A DNA stretch of 64,000 nucleotides, taken from Saccharopolyspora hirsuta. GTDB taxonomy: Bacteria > Actinomycetota > Actinomycetes > Mycobacteriales > Pseudonocardiaceae. The stretch is from contig NZ_VWPH01000003.1 of the NCBI RefSeq assembly GCF_008630535.1, forward strand, positions 248,001 to 312,000. The letters run 5' to 3'. The notes beneath the pieces are model-generated. The model searched no databases. It was not told where the DNA came from and worked only from the letters and a program-made list of their open reading frames with translations. The position numbers and the translations under genes were made by a program. Position 1 is the stretch's first letter. Each line of letters begins with the position of its first letter. Positions 36,111 through 42,822 of the stretch are shown piece by piece.

Positions 36111-37079
36111 ATGGTCACCGGCGTGGAACAGCGACGCCTGGGCGAATCCGGTCTGGTGGTCAGCGCGGTCGGTCTCGGTTGCAACAACCTGGGCCGCCCC
36201 GGAACGGCGACCGAGTCCCTCGCCGGTGCGCGAGCGGTGGTCGACACCGCGCTCGACGCCGGCATCACCTTCTTCGACGTGGCCGACGTGTACGGCTCGC
36301 CGCGCGGGCGCAGCGAGGAGCTGCTCGGGCAGGCGCTCTCCGGGCGCCGGGAGCACGCGATCATCGCGACCAAGTTCGGCATGGACATGCAGGGCGGCAA
36401 CGGCCCGGACTTCGCCGCGCGCGGCTCGCGCCGCTACGTGCGCCGGGCGGTGGAGTCCTCGCTGCGGCGGCTGGGCACCGACTGGATCGACCTGTACCAG
36501 CTGCACCGGCCGGACCGGCTGACGCCGCTGGAGGAGACCCTGTCGGTGCTCGACGACCTGGTCCGCGAGGGCAAGGTCCGCTACGTCGGGCACTGCAACC
36601 TGGCCGGGTGGCAGCTCGCCGACGCGTCCTGGCTGGCGTCCTCGACCGCGCTGACCGGACCGGTGTCCACGCAGAACCACTACTCGCTGCTGGCGCGCGA
36701 GGCCGAACGCGAGATCATCCCGGCCTGCAAGCGGTTCGGGGTCGGGCTGATCCCCTACTTCCCGCTGGCCAACGGCCTGCTGACCGGCAAGTACCGGAAG
36801 GACCAGGAGCCGCCGGCGGGCAGTCGGCTGGCCAACCGGAACCAGATGCTGATGGACGCGCCGTGGGAGCGCATCGAGCAGCTGCGGACCTTCGCCGAGC
36901 AGCGCGGCATCCCGATGACGTCGGTGGCGGTGGGCTGGCTGGCCGCGCAGCCGGTGGTCGGCTCGGTGATCACCGGCGCGACCACGCCGGAGCAGGTCCA
37001 GGCCAACGCGGTGGCCGGTCAGTGGCGCCCCACCCAGGAGGACCTGGACGTCCTCAACGCCATCTGCCCGCCGCTCTGA
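36111..37079 (+). CDS. Aldo/keto reductase
   Basis: A 322-aa NADPH-dependent oxidoreductase of the (beta/alpha)8 AKR family. The catalytic tetrad can be read as Asp and Tyr in FFDVADVYGSPRGRSE, Lys in IIATKFGMD, and His in LYQLHRPDRLTPLEETL. The cofactor region PMTSVAVGWLAAQPVVGSVITGATTPEQV is typical. The physiological carbonyl substrate is unknown. ATG 36111 has no ribosome site close by; an in-frame GTG lies at 36123, and leaderless initiation is possible. The divergent promoter region with the UDP-glucose dehydrogenase gene lies at 35967-36110. Confidence 0.9.
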   Translation: MVTGVEQRRLGESGLVVSAVGLGCNNLGRPGTATESLAGARAVVDTALDAGITFFDVADVYGSPRGRSEELLGQALSGRREHAIIATKFGMDMQGGNGPDFAARGSRRYVRRAVESSLRRLGTDWIDLYQLHRPDRLTPLEETLSVLDDLVREGKVRYVGHCNLAGWQLADASWLASSTALTGPVSTQNHYSLLAREAEREIIPACKRFGVGLIPYFPLANGLLTGKYRKDQEPPAGSRLANRNQMLMDAPWERIEQLRTFAEQRGIPMTSVAVGWLAAQPVVGSVITGATTPEQVQANAVAGQWRPTQEDLDVLNAICPPL

Positions 37080-37183
37080 CGTGATTCCGATCACGTTCGG
37101 TGATGGGGTTTTCGCTCGGACGGACCGGAGTTCCGCACTGGTGGCAGACGCGGCGGGCGCGGTGAGCGGACCACGCTCTTCGC

Positions 37184-37306
37184 ATGGAGCTCATCGGGTT
37201 CGCCGCACTGTTCATCGGCCTCGCGCTGCTGGCCGCGCTGCCCCTGGTGGCGCTGCTGGCCCTCGTCGAGGCGGCCTCCGACCGGGAGGTGCGCCGCCAT
37301 CGCTGA
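37184..37306 (+). CDS. Candidate 40-aa single-helix membrane protein
   Basis: ATG 37184 opens a 41-codon frame: MELIGFAALFIGLALLAALP, then LVALLALVEAASDREVRRHR. One strong membrane helix is followed by a charged cytoplasmic tail. Third positions are almost all G or C, like real genes here, but there is no clear ribosome site. The other bases of the 37080-37410 gap hold nothing I can name. Confidence 0.45.
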   Translation: MELIGFAALFIGLALLAALPLVALLALVEAASDREVRRHR

Positions 37307-37410
37307 CCGGCGCTTCGCCCCCTGCCCGTTCCGCGTCAGATGCTGGGCAAGGAAGTTCCCAGGTGTTAGACATGCCCGGGTACCAGCACCGGACGCAAAG
37401 GAACGAGCAG

Positions 37411-38172
37411 ATGCAGATCACCGACACCGCGGCGATCGTCACCGGCGGGGCTTCCGGCCTTGGCGCGGCCACCGCCAGAGCACTCGCCGGGCGCGGGGCT
37501 CAGGTGTTCGCGGTGGACCTGCCGGACGCCGTGGGCAAGGCGCCGGTGGTCGACGGCGTCACCTACACCGCCGCCGACGTCACCGACGCTGAGCAGGTGC
37601 AGACCGCGGTGGAGCAGGCCGCGGGCGCCGGGAAGCCGCTGCGGATCGTGGTGAACTGCGCGGGGATCGGGCCGTCGGCGCGCATCGTCGGACGGCAGGG
37701 CCCGCACGACATCGACCTGTTCCGCAAGGTCATCGAGGTGAACCTGGTCGGCACCTTCAACGTGCTGCGGCTGGCCGCGGCGGCGATCCGCGAGACCGAG
37801 GCCGACCAGCAGGGCCAGCGCGGCGTCGTGATCAACACGGCCTCGGTGGCCGCCTTCGACGGTCAGATCGGCCAGGCGGCCTACGCGGCGTCCAAGGGCG
37901 GGGTGGCGAGCCTGACGCTGCCCGCGGCGCGCGACCTGTCCTCGGCCGGGATCCGGGTGATGACCATCGCGCCCGGCATCGTGGACACCCCGATGCTGGC
38001 CACCGTGAGCGAGGAGTTCCGCCAGGGCCTGGCCGACGGCGTGCCGTTCCCGAAGCGCCTCGGCACCCCCGAGGACTACGCCCAGCTGGCGCTGAACATC
38101 GTCGAGCACGACTACCTGAACGGCGAGGTCATCCGCATGGACGGCGCGCTGCGTATGAATTACCCCCGTTGA
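37411..38172 (+). CDS. SDR oxidoreductase (3-hydroxyacyl-CoA dehydrogenase-like), 3' end altered by integration
   Basis: ATG 37411 follows AAAGGA and gives 253 aa. The Rossmann motif TGGASGLGAAT, the structural NCAGIG and the catalytic YAASKGG are present, and the sequence most resembles the HSD17B10/type II 3-hydroxyacyl-CoA dehydrogenase subgroup. That subgroup normally ends DGALRM-x-P-R; here it ends DGALRMNYPR, with the last codons CGT ATG AAT TAC CCC CGT TGA lying at or beyond the left attachment site. The reaction core is intact, so the enzyme is probably active. Native termination was likely different before the element entered. Confidence 0.9.
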   Translation: MQITDTAAIVTGGASGLGAATARALAGRGAQVFAVDLPDAVGKAPVVDGVTYTAADVTDAEQVQTAVEQAAGAGKPLRIVVNCAGIGPSARIVGRQGPHDIDLFRKVIEVNLVGTFNVLRLAAAAIRETEADQQGQRGVVINTASVAAFDGQIGQAAYAASKGGVASLTLPAARDLSSAGIRVMTIAPGIVDTPMLATVSEEFRQGLADGVPFPKRLGTPEDYAQLALNIVEHDYLNGEVIRMDGALRMNYPR

Positions 38173-38175
38173 CGC
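38146..38175. other. Left attachment site (attL), proposed
   Basis: The chromosome-type sequence GGACGGCGCGCTGCG of the SDR gene passes into AT-richer TATGAATTACCCCC. Comparison with the right end gives two possible cores: AATT (38158-38161 and 47859-47862) or TGCG (38150-38153 and 47863-47866). Either joins the halves into an attP with inverted GGGGGTAATT arms. Confidence 0.6.
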
Positions 38176-38192
38176 AGAGACTACACGAACGC

Positions 38193-38220
38193 AGAGCCCG
38201 CCGGTTACCCGGCGGGCTCT
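38193..38220 (+). terminator. Rho-independent terminator after SDR gene, element-supplied
   Basis: AGAGCCCGCCGG (38193-38204) pairs perfectly with CCGGCGGGCTCT (38209-38220) around TTAC and is followed by TTCTGTT. It lies inside the element next to attL and insulates it from the SDR transcript. Confidence 0.88.
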
Positions 38221-38369
38221 TTCTGTTGCCTAGCAACGATATTCAGGTGCCCAGGAACCAGACGCGTTGTCTGGCACGGTCCGGGGGTAGCGGACCGGGT
38301 TATGCGACATCGCGACTAGACCACGGTGCAGCCTTGATCCTCCCTGCCTGATCGCTAAGGCTGGTGAGC

Positions 38370-38603
38370 ATGAGACTGCACAAGGTATCCGGCTGTGACA
38401 ACGGCACGTGTCCAGCCGTCTATGTGTCCGACCGGGGTACGGCCGTAGTCCAGGGCGACCCTGTGGCCGCTGCTGAGGGCCTGGAGCTAGGCGAGGGGGA
38501 AACAGCCGTTGAGTTGCCGCCTGACATCGTTCTAGCCGCAGTAGCCGCGCTGGTGGAATCTGGCAGTGCGGAGACGGTCCAGCGGCTTAGGGAGGCTCTG
38601 TAG
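38370..38603 (+). CDS. Small hypothetical protein, first gene of XRE/DUF6879 trio
   Basis: ATG 38370 (or GTG 38364) opens a 77-79 aa frame: MRLHKVSGCDNGTCPAVYVS, then DRGTAVVQGDPVAAAEGLEL and a Leu/Ala-rich C-terminus. The SGCDNGTCPAVY segment contains two Cys and recalls the small proteins (DUF397-like) encoded beside DUF5753/XRE regulators in actinobacteria. The stop overlaps the GTG of the DUF6879 gene by one base. It may act as partner or antitoxin-like component. No experimentally known homologue can be named. Confidence 0.65.
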   Translation: MRLHKVSGCDNGTCPAVYVSDRGTAVVQGDPVAAAEGLELGEGETAVELPPDIVLAAVAALVESGSAETVQRLREAL

Positions 38604-39118
38604 TGCTCCTGGACGGGGAACAGTTCGGCCGGTACCTCACTGGCTACGAGCGGTCGGCATGGCGGTTCGAGTGCCAGCCGACCTACACCATGCCGAACGA
38701 GCAGGAGAACCTACGTCGGTGGCGTGCGGGTGAACCGAAACCCGAGGGCCATAACGCGGGATGGCATGAGACTGTCCGCTCTCTGGTGTCGGCAGGTAAG
38801 GCCATCGGCCGTGTCCGGACCGTTCGGCAACCGCTGACCGAGTACCAGCGGTACCAACTTGATTGGGGCATCCCGGGCAACATCGCGGCCGGGGAGGACA
38901 TCCGTGTCCTCGACTTGACCGACCTAGATCTGGACCTGCCAGCGCAAGACTTCTGGTTGTTCGATGATTCGTTGGTGGTTGATCTGAACTTCAACCCAGA
39001 TGGAACGCTGAACAACGTTGACAAGCTGGAAGACCCGAACCTAGACCAGTACCTCAAGTGGCGAGACACGGCATTGAGTCACGCCGTGTCGTTGAGCGAG
39101 TGGAATGCTAGAGCCTGA
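38603..39118 (+). CDS. DUF6879 family protein
   Basis: A 171-aa protein starting at GTG 38603. It begins LLDGEQFGRYLTGYERSAWRFE, the typical DUF6879 opening (an FxxYLxxFxxSAFRLE-like motif), and continues with YQRYQLDWGIPGNIAAGEDIRVLD and FWLFDDSLVVDLNF. DUF6879 genes occur widely in actinobacteria beside XRE/DUF5753 regulators, where a toxin-antitoxin-like or signalling role has been suggested but is not settled. Its last 14 bases overlap the regulator gene, so the trio is one operon. Codon use is more AT-rich than in the chromosome, as elsewhere in the element. Confidence 0.75.
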   Translation: MLLDGEQFGRYLTGYERSAWRFECQPTYTMPNEQENLRRWRAGEPKPEGHNAGWHETVRSLVSAGKAIGRVRTVRQPLTEYQRYQLDWGIPGNIAAGEDIRVLDLTDLDLDLPAQDFWLFDDSLVVDLNFNPDGTLNNVDKLEDPNLDQYLKWRDTALSHAVSLSEWNARA

Positions 39119-39959
39119 CAGTAGGGACCAAGGCAGAAAACACCTTGCCGAGGCATTGAGGGAGCTACGCAAAGCGGCTGGCTTGTCCGGGGAACGGCTA
39201 GCCGCTCGGGCGGCTATGTCTCAGTCCAAGGTGAGCCGGATTGAATCCGGCAAGGTCCTACCCACTGTCGTAGACGTTGAGCGAATCGTCACGGCTCTAG
39301 GCGTCCCGTCGGAAGTCGCTACCGAACTTCTCTCGCTCGCTCGGGCGGCGAACGTTGATTACGCGTCTTGGCGTTCGTACGCGCGTGTCGGACTGTGGCG
39401 CAAGCAGGCCGAACTAAAGGCGCTTGCCGCTTCATCGGCTACGGTCCGGCAGTTCCTGCCGGTCATCCCTTCTGGCCTCATACAAGCCCCTGATTACGCC
39501 CGTGCCGTCCTAACGCCAGCGGTCGAGGGTAATCCTGCCCGGAACATAGAACGGGCCGTAAAGGCCCGTCTGGACAGCCAGGAAGTCTTAGAGGATGAAT
39601 CCCGGCGATTCCACTTTCTGCTGACCGAGCAAGCGATTAGCTGGCAGCGTGCCGAACCAGGGGTAATGGCAAGCCAGCTACGACACATGGCCGGACTGCT
39701 CGACCGGCAGAACCTAGACCTATCGATCATCCCTGGTGGGGTGACCGTCAGAGCGTCGCCCCTAAACGTGTTCGTCGTCTACGACGACCGATTGGTGATT
39801 GTCGAACTGTTCTCGGGCGAGGTCGCCCTACGAGACCCCCAAGACGTCTCGTATCACCTGAACCTGTTCGACTACTTCCGCGAGCGCGCCGTGTCTGGCG
39901 ACGATGCGAGACAGATTCTCGAAACAGCCGCTGATCAGTTTATGCGAGCACGAGACTAA
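39105..39959 (+). CDS. XRE-family regulator with DUF5753 domain (Scr1-like)
   Basis: A 284-aa protein. Residues about 12-70 are a helix-turn-helix (LAEALRELRKAAGLSGERLA, ARAAMSQSKVSRIESGKVLP). Residues about 90-280 form the DUF5753 domain (YARVGLWRKQAELKALAASS, FLPVIPSGLIQAPDYARAVL, SIIPGGVTVRASPLNVFVVYDD). Such proteins (WhiJ/Scr1-like) regulate development or toxin-antitoxin-like partners in mycelial actinobacteria. Here the gene may act as the element's own repressor or a host-fitness module. The overlapping upstream genes support a single transcript. The call of fold is firm; the biological role is inference. Confidence 0.88.
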   Translation: MLEPDSRDQGRKHLAEALRELRKAAGLSGERLAARAAMSQSKVSRIESGKVLPTVVDVERIVTALGVPSEVATELLSLARAANVDYASWRSYARVGLWRKQAELKALAASSATVRQFLPVIPSGLIQAPDYARAVLTPAVEGNPARNIERAVKARLDSQEVLEDESRRFHFLLTEQAISWQRAEPGVMASQLRHMAGLLDRQNLDLSIIPGGVTVRASPLNVFVVYDDRLVIVELFSGEVALRDPQDVSYHLNLFDYFRERAVSGDDARQILETAADQFMRARD

Positions 39960-40018
39960 AGCTACACCAGCTAACCGGAGCCCCCGATAATCAAGGTAGA
40001 CAATTCGGGAGGCACCAC

Positions 40019-40111
40019 ATGCGCACATGGTTGTGGCGCTGGCAAGAGCAGCGCCGGAAACGCCAGCAGTACCGCGAGATGGTGAAGCGCCGGAAGCGGG
40101 TGCGGCTGTGA
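40019..40111 (+). CDS. 30-aa highly basic micro-protein
   Basis: ATG 40019 follows CGGGAGG by 6 bases. The product is MRTWLWRWQEQRRKRQQYRE, MVKRRKRVRL, with 13 Arg/Lys in 30 residues and four Trp/Tyr-type aromatics near the start. Its stop overlaps the GTG start of the next gene (GTGA), a typical coupled arrangement. It could bind nucleic acid or membranes. No known family is recognised. Confidence 0.55.
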   Translation: MRTWLWRWQEQRRKRQQYREMVKRRKRVRL

Positions 40112-40377
40112 CGTTCTTTCCGCCTAAGAACCTGCCTTGGCACGTCCGTGCCGGGGATCACGTCTACATCTACGCTGGCGGTGAGTTGGTCCGCCGAATG
40201 CACCTCACCGCGTATCAGGCGATGGCCGCTGGTGTGTTCGTGCACGCCGAACACCTTGCAGCCGAGCACTGGGCCACTATCGAAGAGTTCACCGAGTCAT
40301 GCGCAGAACACGAGGAACAGCAACGGCACAAGTTCCTAATGTCGCTACCTAAACTCGTGATCGATCAGCATCGATAG
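40108..40377 (+). CDS. Hypothetical protein (89 aa)
   Basis: GTG 40108 overlaps the preceding micro-gene by 4 bases. The protein (VTFFPPKNLPWHVRAGDHVY, IYAGGELVRRMHLTAYQAMA and an acidic, His-rich C-terminus) is a small soluble single domain, possibly a beta-rich fold. The longer upstream frame to 40027 only overlaps the micro-gene. Function unknown. The two genes are probably expressed with the upstream regulator or from their own promoter. Confidence 0.6.
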   Translation: MTFFPPKNLPWHVRAGDHVYIYAGGELVRRMHLTAYQAMAAGVFVHAEHLAAEHWATIEEFTESCAEHEEQQRHKFLMSLPKLVIDQHR

Positions 40378-40408
40378 AGGTTTCCCTTAGTCATCCGCCC
40401 ACAGGGGA

Positions 40409-40432
40409 AATGTAACCGCCGGCGGTTACATT
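40409..40432. repeat. 24-bp perfect palindrome
   Basis: AATGTAACCGCC is directly followed by its reverse complement GGCGGTTACATT. It lies between two convergent element genes, beside a terminator. Without a promoter close by it is not an obvious operator; a replication, resolution or protein-binding role is possible. Confidence 0.75.
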
Positions 40433-40462
40433 CACCTAGTCTGACCTGCGAAAACACAAATA

Positions 40463-40498
40463 GCCCCCTCCGTGGCCGATAAAGGACCAGGAGGGGGC
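40463..40498. terminator. Terminator hairpin between convergent element genes
   Basis: GCCCCCTCC (40463-40471) pairs with GGAGGGGGC (40490-40498); ATTCTGTT follows on the plus strand. It should end transcripts from the 40108 gene. Confidence 0.65.
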
Positions 40499-40525
40499 AT
40501 TCTGTTGCTTGAGTTCGGGGCGAAG

Positions 40526-40545
40526 ACCCCTCCCGAAGGAGGGGT
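40526..40545. terminator. Short terminator hairpin
   Basis: ACCCCTCC, loop CGAA, GGAGGGGT (40526-40545), followed on the plus strand by TTGTC. It lies directly beyond the stop of the minus-strand gene at 40549, so it may serve both directions. Confidence 0.65.
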
Positions 40546-40548
40546 TTG

Positions 40549-40782
40549 TCAGTTGAGCCCGTGGATGCTACGGATGACGTCGGGGTCTATCCTCAGGCCC
40601 CACTCGCGGCACCTGTTGCGGTACCTCTGCTCTACGTCGTCGTCAGTCAGCTCTTCTAACCACGGGAAGTCGCCGCTACCGACCGATGGGTACCGGCCGT
40701 ACCTCTGGTGAAACCACTCTCGGTACGACTCGTTCAGCTGGTCTTGCGTCGGTCCCTTGTTGGTGTTGACCCGCTTACCCAT
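40549..40782 (-). CDS. Small hypothetical protein downstream of terminase-like gene
   Basis: ATG 40782 overlaps the stop of the terminase-like gene (TGATG), giving 77 aa starting MGKRVNTNKGPTQDQLNESY. It is charged and soluble, with several aromatic pairs (REWFHQRYGRYPS) and an acidic patch (EELTDDDVEQRYRNRC). No domain is recognised. The coupled start suggests it acts with the upstream protein. Confidence 0.6.
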   Translation of the reverse strand: MGKRVNTNKGPTQDQLNESYREWFHQRYGRYPSVGSGDFPWLEELTDDDVEQRYRNRCREWGLRIDPDVIRSIHGLN

Positions 40783-41138
40783 CAGTGCCTCCAACGGGCC
40801 TGGGCAGCCTTACGGGCGACCTGGGAGCGGGATAGGGTTCGGGACTGCTCTTCTTCCTCTTCATCAGGGACGGAAATCCGGCCCAAAAGACTGGCTTGGG
40901 CCGTCTGCAAGGCCCTGATTTCGCCTCTGAGGGGGTGGATAACGAGCTGCCCTGCTGACCCTCGAACGGTCAGCGGCTCGCCTTCTACGGCTTTCTCGTA
41001 CTCGGCAACACGGTCCGCCATCCGGCAGGCAGACTCAAGAATTGCGAGCTCATCGGGCCTGTAAACGATTCCGTTCGTCATAGACCTCCAGAGCTTTCTA
41101 CCGGCCGTTCCAAGGCCGGTTGGTGCCTTCTGGGGCAT
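40782..41138 (-). CDS. P27-like phage terminase small subunit homologue
   Basis: ATG 41138 (MPQKAPTGLG) follows GGAG at a good spacing and gives 118 aa. The sequence GLGTAGRKLWRSMTNGIVYRPDELAILESACRMADRVAEYEKAV, then GEPLTVRGSAGQLVIHPLRG and EIRALQTAQASLLGRISVPD, follows the P27/small-terminase pattern of actinobacterial phages and elements. The C-terminus (SRSQVARKAAQARWRH) is a basic helix. Small terminases recognise packaging sites; no large subunit is present in the element, so it would have to work with a helper phage, or have another role such as DNA binding. The family call rests on pattern memory, not on a search. Confidence 0.7.
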   Translation of the reverse strand: MPQKAPTGLGTAGRKLWRSMTNGIVYRPDELAILESACRMADRVAEYEKAVEGEPLTVRGSAGQLVIHPLRGEIRALQTAQASLLGRISVPDEEEEEQSRTLSRSQVARKAAQARWRH

Positions 41139-41276
41139 TGCTTTCTCCAAAAATCAGGCATGCATGCTAAGCATAGAAACGCAGCTGCTATGGACCCCGG
41201 TCCCCAGACCGGGAGGGGAGGGGATGCCCCCGTGGGGGTCCCAGAGTCCGGGCAACTCCAAGACCCCCCCACGGAA

Positions 41277-41480
41277 TCAGTTACGGCCCGGGTGAGTCAG
41301 ATCCTCGCAGACCTGGGAAGCATCAACGGGATAGCTGAACTTAATCAGCACCTTCTCATTCGTGTTGCCGTTGACCTTCTGCCGATACGGTGGATGTCCG
41401 ATGTATCGGCCGCAGGTCTTACACCTGCCCCAGTGCGGATAGTCACCGTTAGGCCCCGGATCGTATGCGTCGTTTGCCAT
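41277..41480 (-). CDS. Small CxxC protein
   Basis: A 67-aa product with DYPHWGRCKTCGRYIGHPPY, an N-terminal C-x-x-C that could be half of a zinc site, and a third Cys near the C-terminus (SQVCEDLTHPGRN). The start lies 3 bases after the stop of the gene at 41484. It is probably part of the same minus-strand operon. Function unknown. The bases between it and 41138 hold GC-rich hairpins (for example CCCCCGTGGGGG near 41228-41239) that may end its transcript. Confidence 0.6.
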   Translation of the reverse strand: MANDAYDPGPNGDYPHWGRCKTCGRYIGHPPYRQKVNGNTNEKVLIKFSYPVDASQVCEDLTHPGRN

Positions 41481-41483
41481 TGG

Positions 41484-41969
41484 TTACTTCACCGTAGCAA
41501 TCGCATCCTGCCGAACCTGGTGCAACTCGTCCCACTTCTCTTGCGCGCGCTCTTCCGCGATGAGCGCGGCCTCACGCTCAAGGATCTCCGCAGCCCACGC
41601 GAACGGGTCCGCCTCGTAATAGGTCAGGTCGGGCTTAGTCTGGCCAACGCCGGTAGATGTTTGGGCGTTCTGGTAAATCGACCGCAGCGACGCCCGCTCA
41701 TGGCGAATAGAGCGGTATTCCGCCCACAAGGTCATCCAACGGTGATCCCCGTCCAGAACAGCCTTACGGGCGAGTTCCTGTGCTTCCTTCTCGCGCCCCA
41801 TCAAGGAGTCCTCAAGGGCGTCATAGTTGCGAACGTATCCCAGGTACCACGTGTGCTCTGCCTCAAGCTGGGCGCGCATCCTGCGTTCGTTCAGTTCCGC
41901 TTCTGCCTGCTTGGCGGCAGCCAGCTGGGCTTCGAGCTCTTCGATGCTGGGCGTCTTGGTGGTAGCCAT
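41484..41969 (-). CDS. Coiled-coil hypothetical protein (161 aa)
   Basis: ATG 41969 (MATTKTPSIEELEAQLAAAK) has AGAGGGTTAAGGAC upstream, a good ribosome site. The first 60 residues form a charged coiled coil, the middle is Tyr/Trp-rich (HTWYLGYVRNYDALEDS), and the C-terminus is again helical (AAEILEREAALIAEERAQEK). No catalytic motif is seen. Such helical proteins occur as scaffold, replication or DNA-binding accessories in small elements. Function unassigned. Confidence 0.65.
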   Translation of the reverse strand: MATTKTPSIEELEAQLAAAKQAEAELNERRMRAQLEAEHTWYLGYVRNYDALEDSLMGREKEAQELARKAVLDGDHRWMTLWAEYRSIRHERASLRSIYQNAQTSTGVGQTKPDLTYYEADPFAWAAEILEREAALIAEERAQEKWDELHQVRQDAIATVK

Positions 41970-41996
41970 GTCCTTAACCCTCTTTCTTGGTCTTCG

Positions 41997-42209
41997 TCAG
42001 TTGCTGCGGTTGATCAGGTAGCCCAGAGTCATCCGGGTAACTGGATTGAGGTTGTCAACCGACTTCAGGTGTTCGACCTGCTCAGCCTCGCTAGGCTCGG
42101 CAGGGCGGTCGTCGGTGTAACCGGCAGCGATAGTGTCAATCGCTCGTGCCCCGGACACCGCCCGTGTCTGACGCTCGTTCGCCGCTGCGTGATCGCGCAT
42201 CTCGTTCAT
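41997..42209 (-). CDS. Small hypothetical protein (70 aa)
   Basis: ATG 42209 (MNEMRDHAAANERQTRAVSG) is preceded by AAAGGGAAAGAGC. The sequence is acidic and helical (AGYTDDRPAEPSEAEQVEHL), ending GYLINRSN. No domain is recognised. It lies 27 bases before the coiled-coil gene on the same strand, so co-expression is likely. Confidence 0.6.
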   Translation of the reverse strand: MNEMRDHAAANERQTRAVSGARAIDTIAAGYTDDRPAEPSEAEQVEHLKSVDNLNPVTRMTLGYLINRSN

Positions 42210-42281
42210 TGCTCTTTCCCTTTCGTCGTCGGAGCCAATAGGGGCTCCATCGAATCATGTGTGGTTTGGCGTGCGGCTTGT

Positions 42282-42590
42282 TCACGCTGCCCCTAGAACG
42301 GGGGGGTGATCGGAGTACGGCTTGATCCGGACCCAAGGTGTAAGCGGGTCCGATGGATCATCAGTTGATCTCAGCGGTCTTCGTAGACTGCTCATTGGCT
42401 CAGAACTAAGCCTGAGCACGCAACCTTCTTCATGGGCTTCCCGGCAGCCATTATCCGGGCGGTTAATCTGCCCGATTTGCGGATCGTTGAACCGGTGCGC
42501 TCGAAGGCACCGGGGACAGGTCCCGATTACGTACCCGTTCCAGGTCAGAGTCTGGTCCGACCAACGGCGGAAAACCTCGAACTGAATCAT
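42282..42590 (-). CDS. Hypothetical protein with CxxC motif (102 aa)
   Basis: ATG 42590 (MIQFEVFRRWSDQTLTWNGY) follows AGGGGTT. VIGTCPRCLRAHRFN offers a single C-x-x-C, and two more Cys occur in NGCREAHEEGCVLRL, enough for a small zinc ribbon. The C-terminal third is Pro/Ser-rich. It is preceded on its strand by the iteron-like repeats. Function unknown; a DNA-binding zinc ribbon is possible. Confidence 0.55.
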   Translation of the reverse strand: MIQFEVFRRWSDQTLTWNGYVIGTCPRCLRAHRFNDPQIGQINRPDNGCREAHEEGCVLRLSSEPMSSLRRPLRSTDDPSDPLTPWVRIKPYSDHPPVLGAA

Positions 42591-42604
42591 GCTGAACCCC
42601 TAAC

Positions 42605-42822
42605 ACCTCGGATTTTGAGGTCTTACAGACCCCATCTCCCGAAGACCTCAGATTTTGGGGTCTTAGGGGCTCCCCCTAGACTCCACTTCGTTCCGTCCGT
42701 CCAGAGGTGGATATGAAAAGACCAGGCCGCAGGCCTGGTCGTTGCTCTCTCAGCATGTATTTCTTCCAGATACATACTAGAGTAGTGTCCTCAGATTTTG
42801 AGGTCTTTAATTGAGGTCTTAG
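42605..42822. repeat. Three iteron-like repeats around a terminator
   Basis: The unit CCTCAGATTTTGAGGTCTT occurs at 42605-42625 (one mismatch), 42645-42665 (one mismatch) and 42788-42808 (exact), all in the same orientation, with a half unit TTGAGGTCTTAG at 42811-42822. Each contains the short palindrome CCTCA-GATTT-TGAGG. They lie directly downstream of the winged-helix gene, the arrangement of Rep-binding iterons in small replicons. Confidence 0.7.
42720..42740 (-). terminator. Terminator of the winged-helix gene
   Basis: GACCAGGCC, loop GCA, GGCCTGGTC (42720-42740). Read on the minus strand it is followed by TTTTCAT, a good intrinsic terminator for the gene ending at 42819. Confidence 0.78.
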
